A stretch of 64,000 nucleotides of DNA, taken from Nesterenkonia sp. (GTDB taxonomy: Bacteria > Actinomycetota > Actinomycetes > Actinomycetales > Micrococcaceae). Location: the NCBI RefSeq assembly GCF_029265375.1, contig NZ_JAJUJJ010000011.1, positions 25,390-89,389 on the forward strand, given 5' to 3'. The translations under genes were made by a program, and so were the position numbers. Every line of letters starts with the position of its first letter. Position 1 is the first letter of the stretch. Positions 63,896 to 64,000 of the stretch are shown in pieces. The notes below the pieces were generated by a model. It saw nothing but the letters and a program-made list of their open reading frames with translations. It searched no databases and was not told the DNA's origin.

Positions 63896-64000
63896 GGGGA
63901 CTTCTCCGTCGATGGCGGTGTGGGTGCGGTGGTGATTGTAGTAGTGCAGGAAGTCCTCATAGGAGGCTTCTCGATCTGCTTCGCTGCGGTAGGCCGTGGC
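63862..64000 (-). mobile_element. IS481-family insertion sequence, transposase C-terminus (cut by window end)
   Basis: On the minus strand the last 139 bases encode ATAYRSEADREASYEDFLHYYN, then HHRTHTAIDGEVPSARVHNLTGKY, the C-terminal end of an IS481 transposase (DDE integrase fold; HYN.HR.H.A is typical). The element's end would be TGTACTTCCCCGTGAGG at 63862, a terminal repeat of IS481 style beginning TGT. No stop codon occurs at the expected place, and the frame reads on into the reductase gene; such elements may take their stop from the target. The rest lies beyond the window. Confidence 0.8.

Overview
The window is high-GC DNA from an actinobacterial chromosome and carries the replication origin. 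The gene order sortase-trpG / rhomboid-ppi / tRNA-Ala, DLW-39, tRNA-Ile / DUF3566-gyrA-gyrB-DUF721-recF-dnaN-oriC-dnaA / rpmH-rnpA-yidD-yidC-jag-rsmG-parA-parB / trxA-trxB / murJ-nudix / pcnA / ino1 / rpsF-ssb-rpsR-rplI / dnaB is the ancestral actinobacterial origin block. The DLW-39 micropeptide between the two tRNAs, DUF3566 after gyrA and the general protein style point to Micrococcales, probably Micrococcaceae (Nesterenkonia- or Arthrobacter-like). The genus cannot be fixed without a search.

Layout. 0-4.9 kb: end of the cell-envelope/trpG cluster, a DUF5324-like membrane protein, a rhomboid protease and a cyclophilin. 4.9-11 kb: an accessory stretch between ppi and the tRNAs, holding an HxlR regulator, VOC and RibD-type reductase genes, an amidohydrolase and several decaying genes (vapC remnant, stop-interrupted reductase, 5'-truncated MFS exporter, stop-interrupted relE beside a small antitoxin-like ORF). 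11-20.2 kb: tRNA-Ala, DLW-39, tRNA-Ile, DUF3566, gyrA, gyrB, DUF721/DciA-like, recF and dnaN, all on the minus strand and reading away from the origin. 20.2-20.8 kb: oriC with DnaA boxes. 20.8-26.3 kb: dnaA, then a TM2 protein and a TetR/ABC exporter operon that separate dnaA from rpmH. 26.5-33.2 kb: rpmH to parB on the plus strand, with seven parS sites spread from the end of parA to the parB terminator. 33.3-43.2 kb: thioredoxin system, pseudokinase-like protein, MurJ, NUDIX hydrolase, CCA-adding enzyme, a GT87-like glycosyltransferase and inositol-phosphate synthase. 43.4-50.4 kb: accessory DUF418 protein, ABC exporter, two-component system and M18 aminopeptidase. 50.6-56.2 kb: rpsF-ssb-rpsR-rplI, a flavin monooxygenase, a 1.1 kb non-coding stretch with a DnaA-box cluster, and dnaB. 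56.3-64 kb: small membrane proteins, pyroglutamyl peptidase, galactokinase, Ohr, a BASS/ACR3-like transporter, pirin and an FMN reductase whose 3' end is overwritten by the terminal repeat of an IS481-family element that runs off the window.

How the parts work together. DnaA, oriC, DnaN, RecF, the DciA-like protein, DnaB and gyrase serve replication initiation and elongation. ParA, ParB and parS segregate the origin. RnpA, YidD, YidC and Jag serve RNA processing and membrane insertion. Three signals are worth attention beyond gene calling. First, DnaA-box clusters lie outside oriC, at 2.6-2.7 kb and upstream of dnaB. Second, an unusually long parA-parB spacer carries parS, and further parS copies are embedded in the parB reading frame as the peptide VSRET. 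Third, an rpsF leader can fold its Shine-Dalgarno sequence into a hairpin. Six genes share a TANNNT box exactly seven bases before the start codon and lack a clear ribosome binding site, the signature of leaderless transcription.
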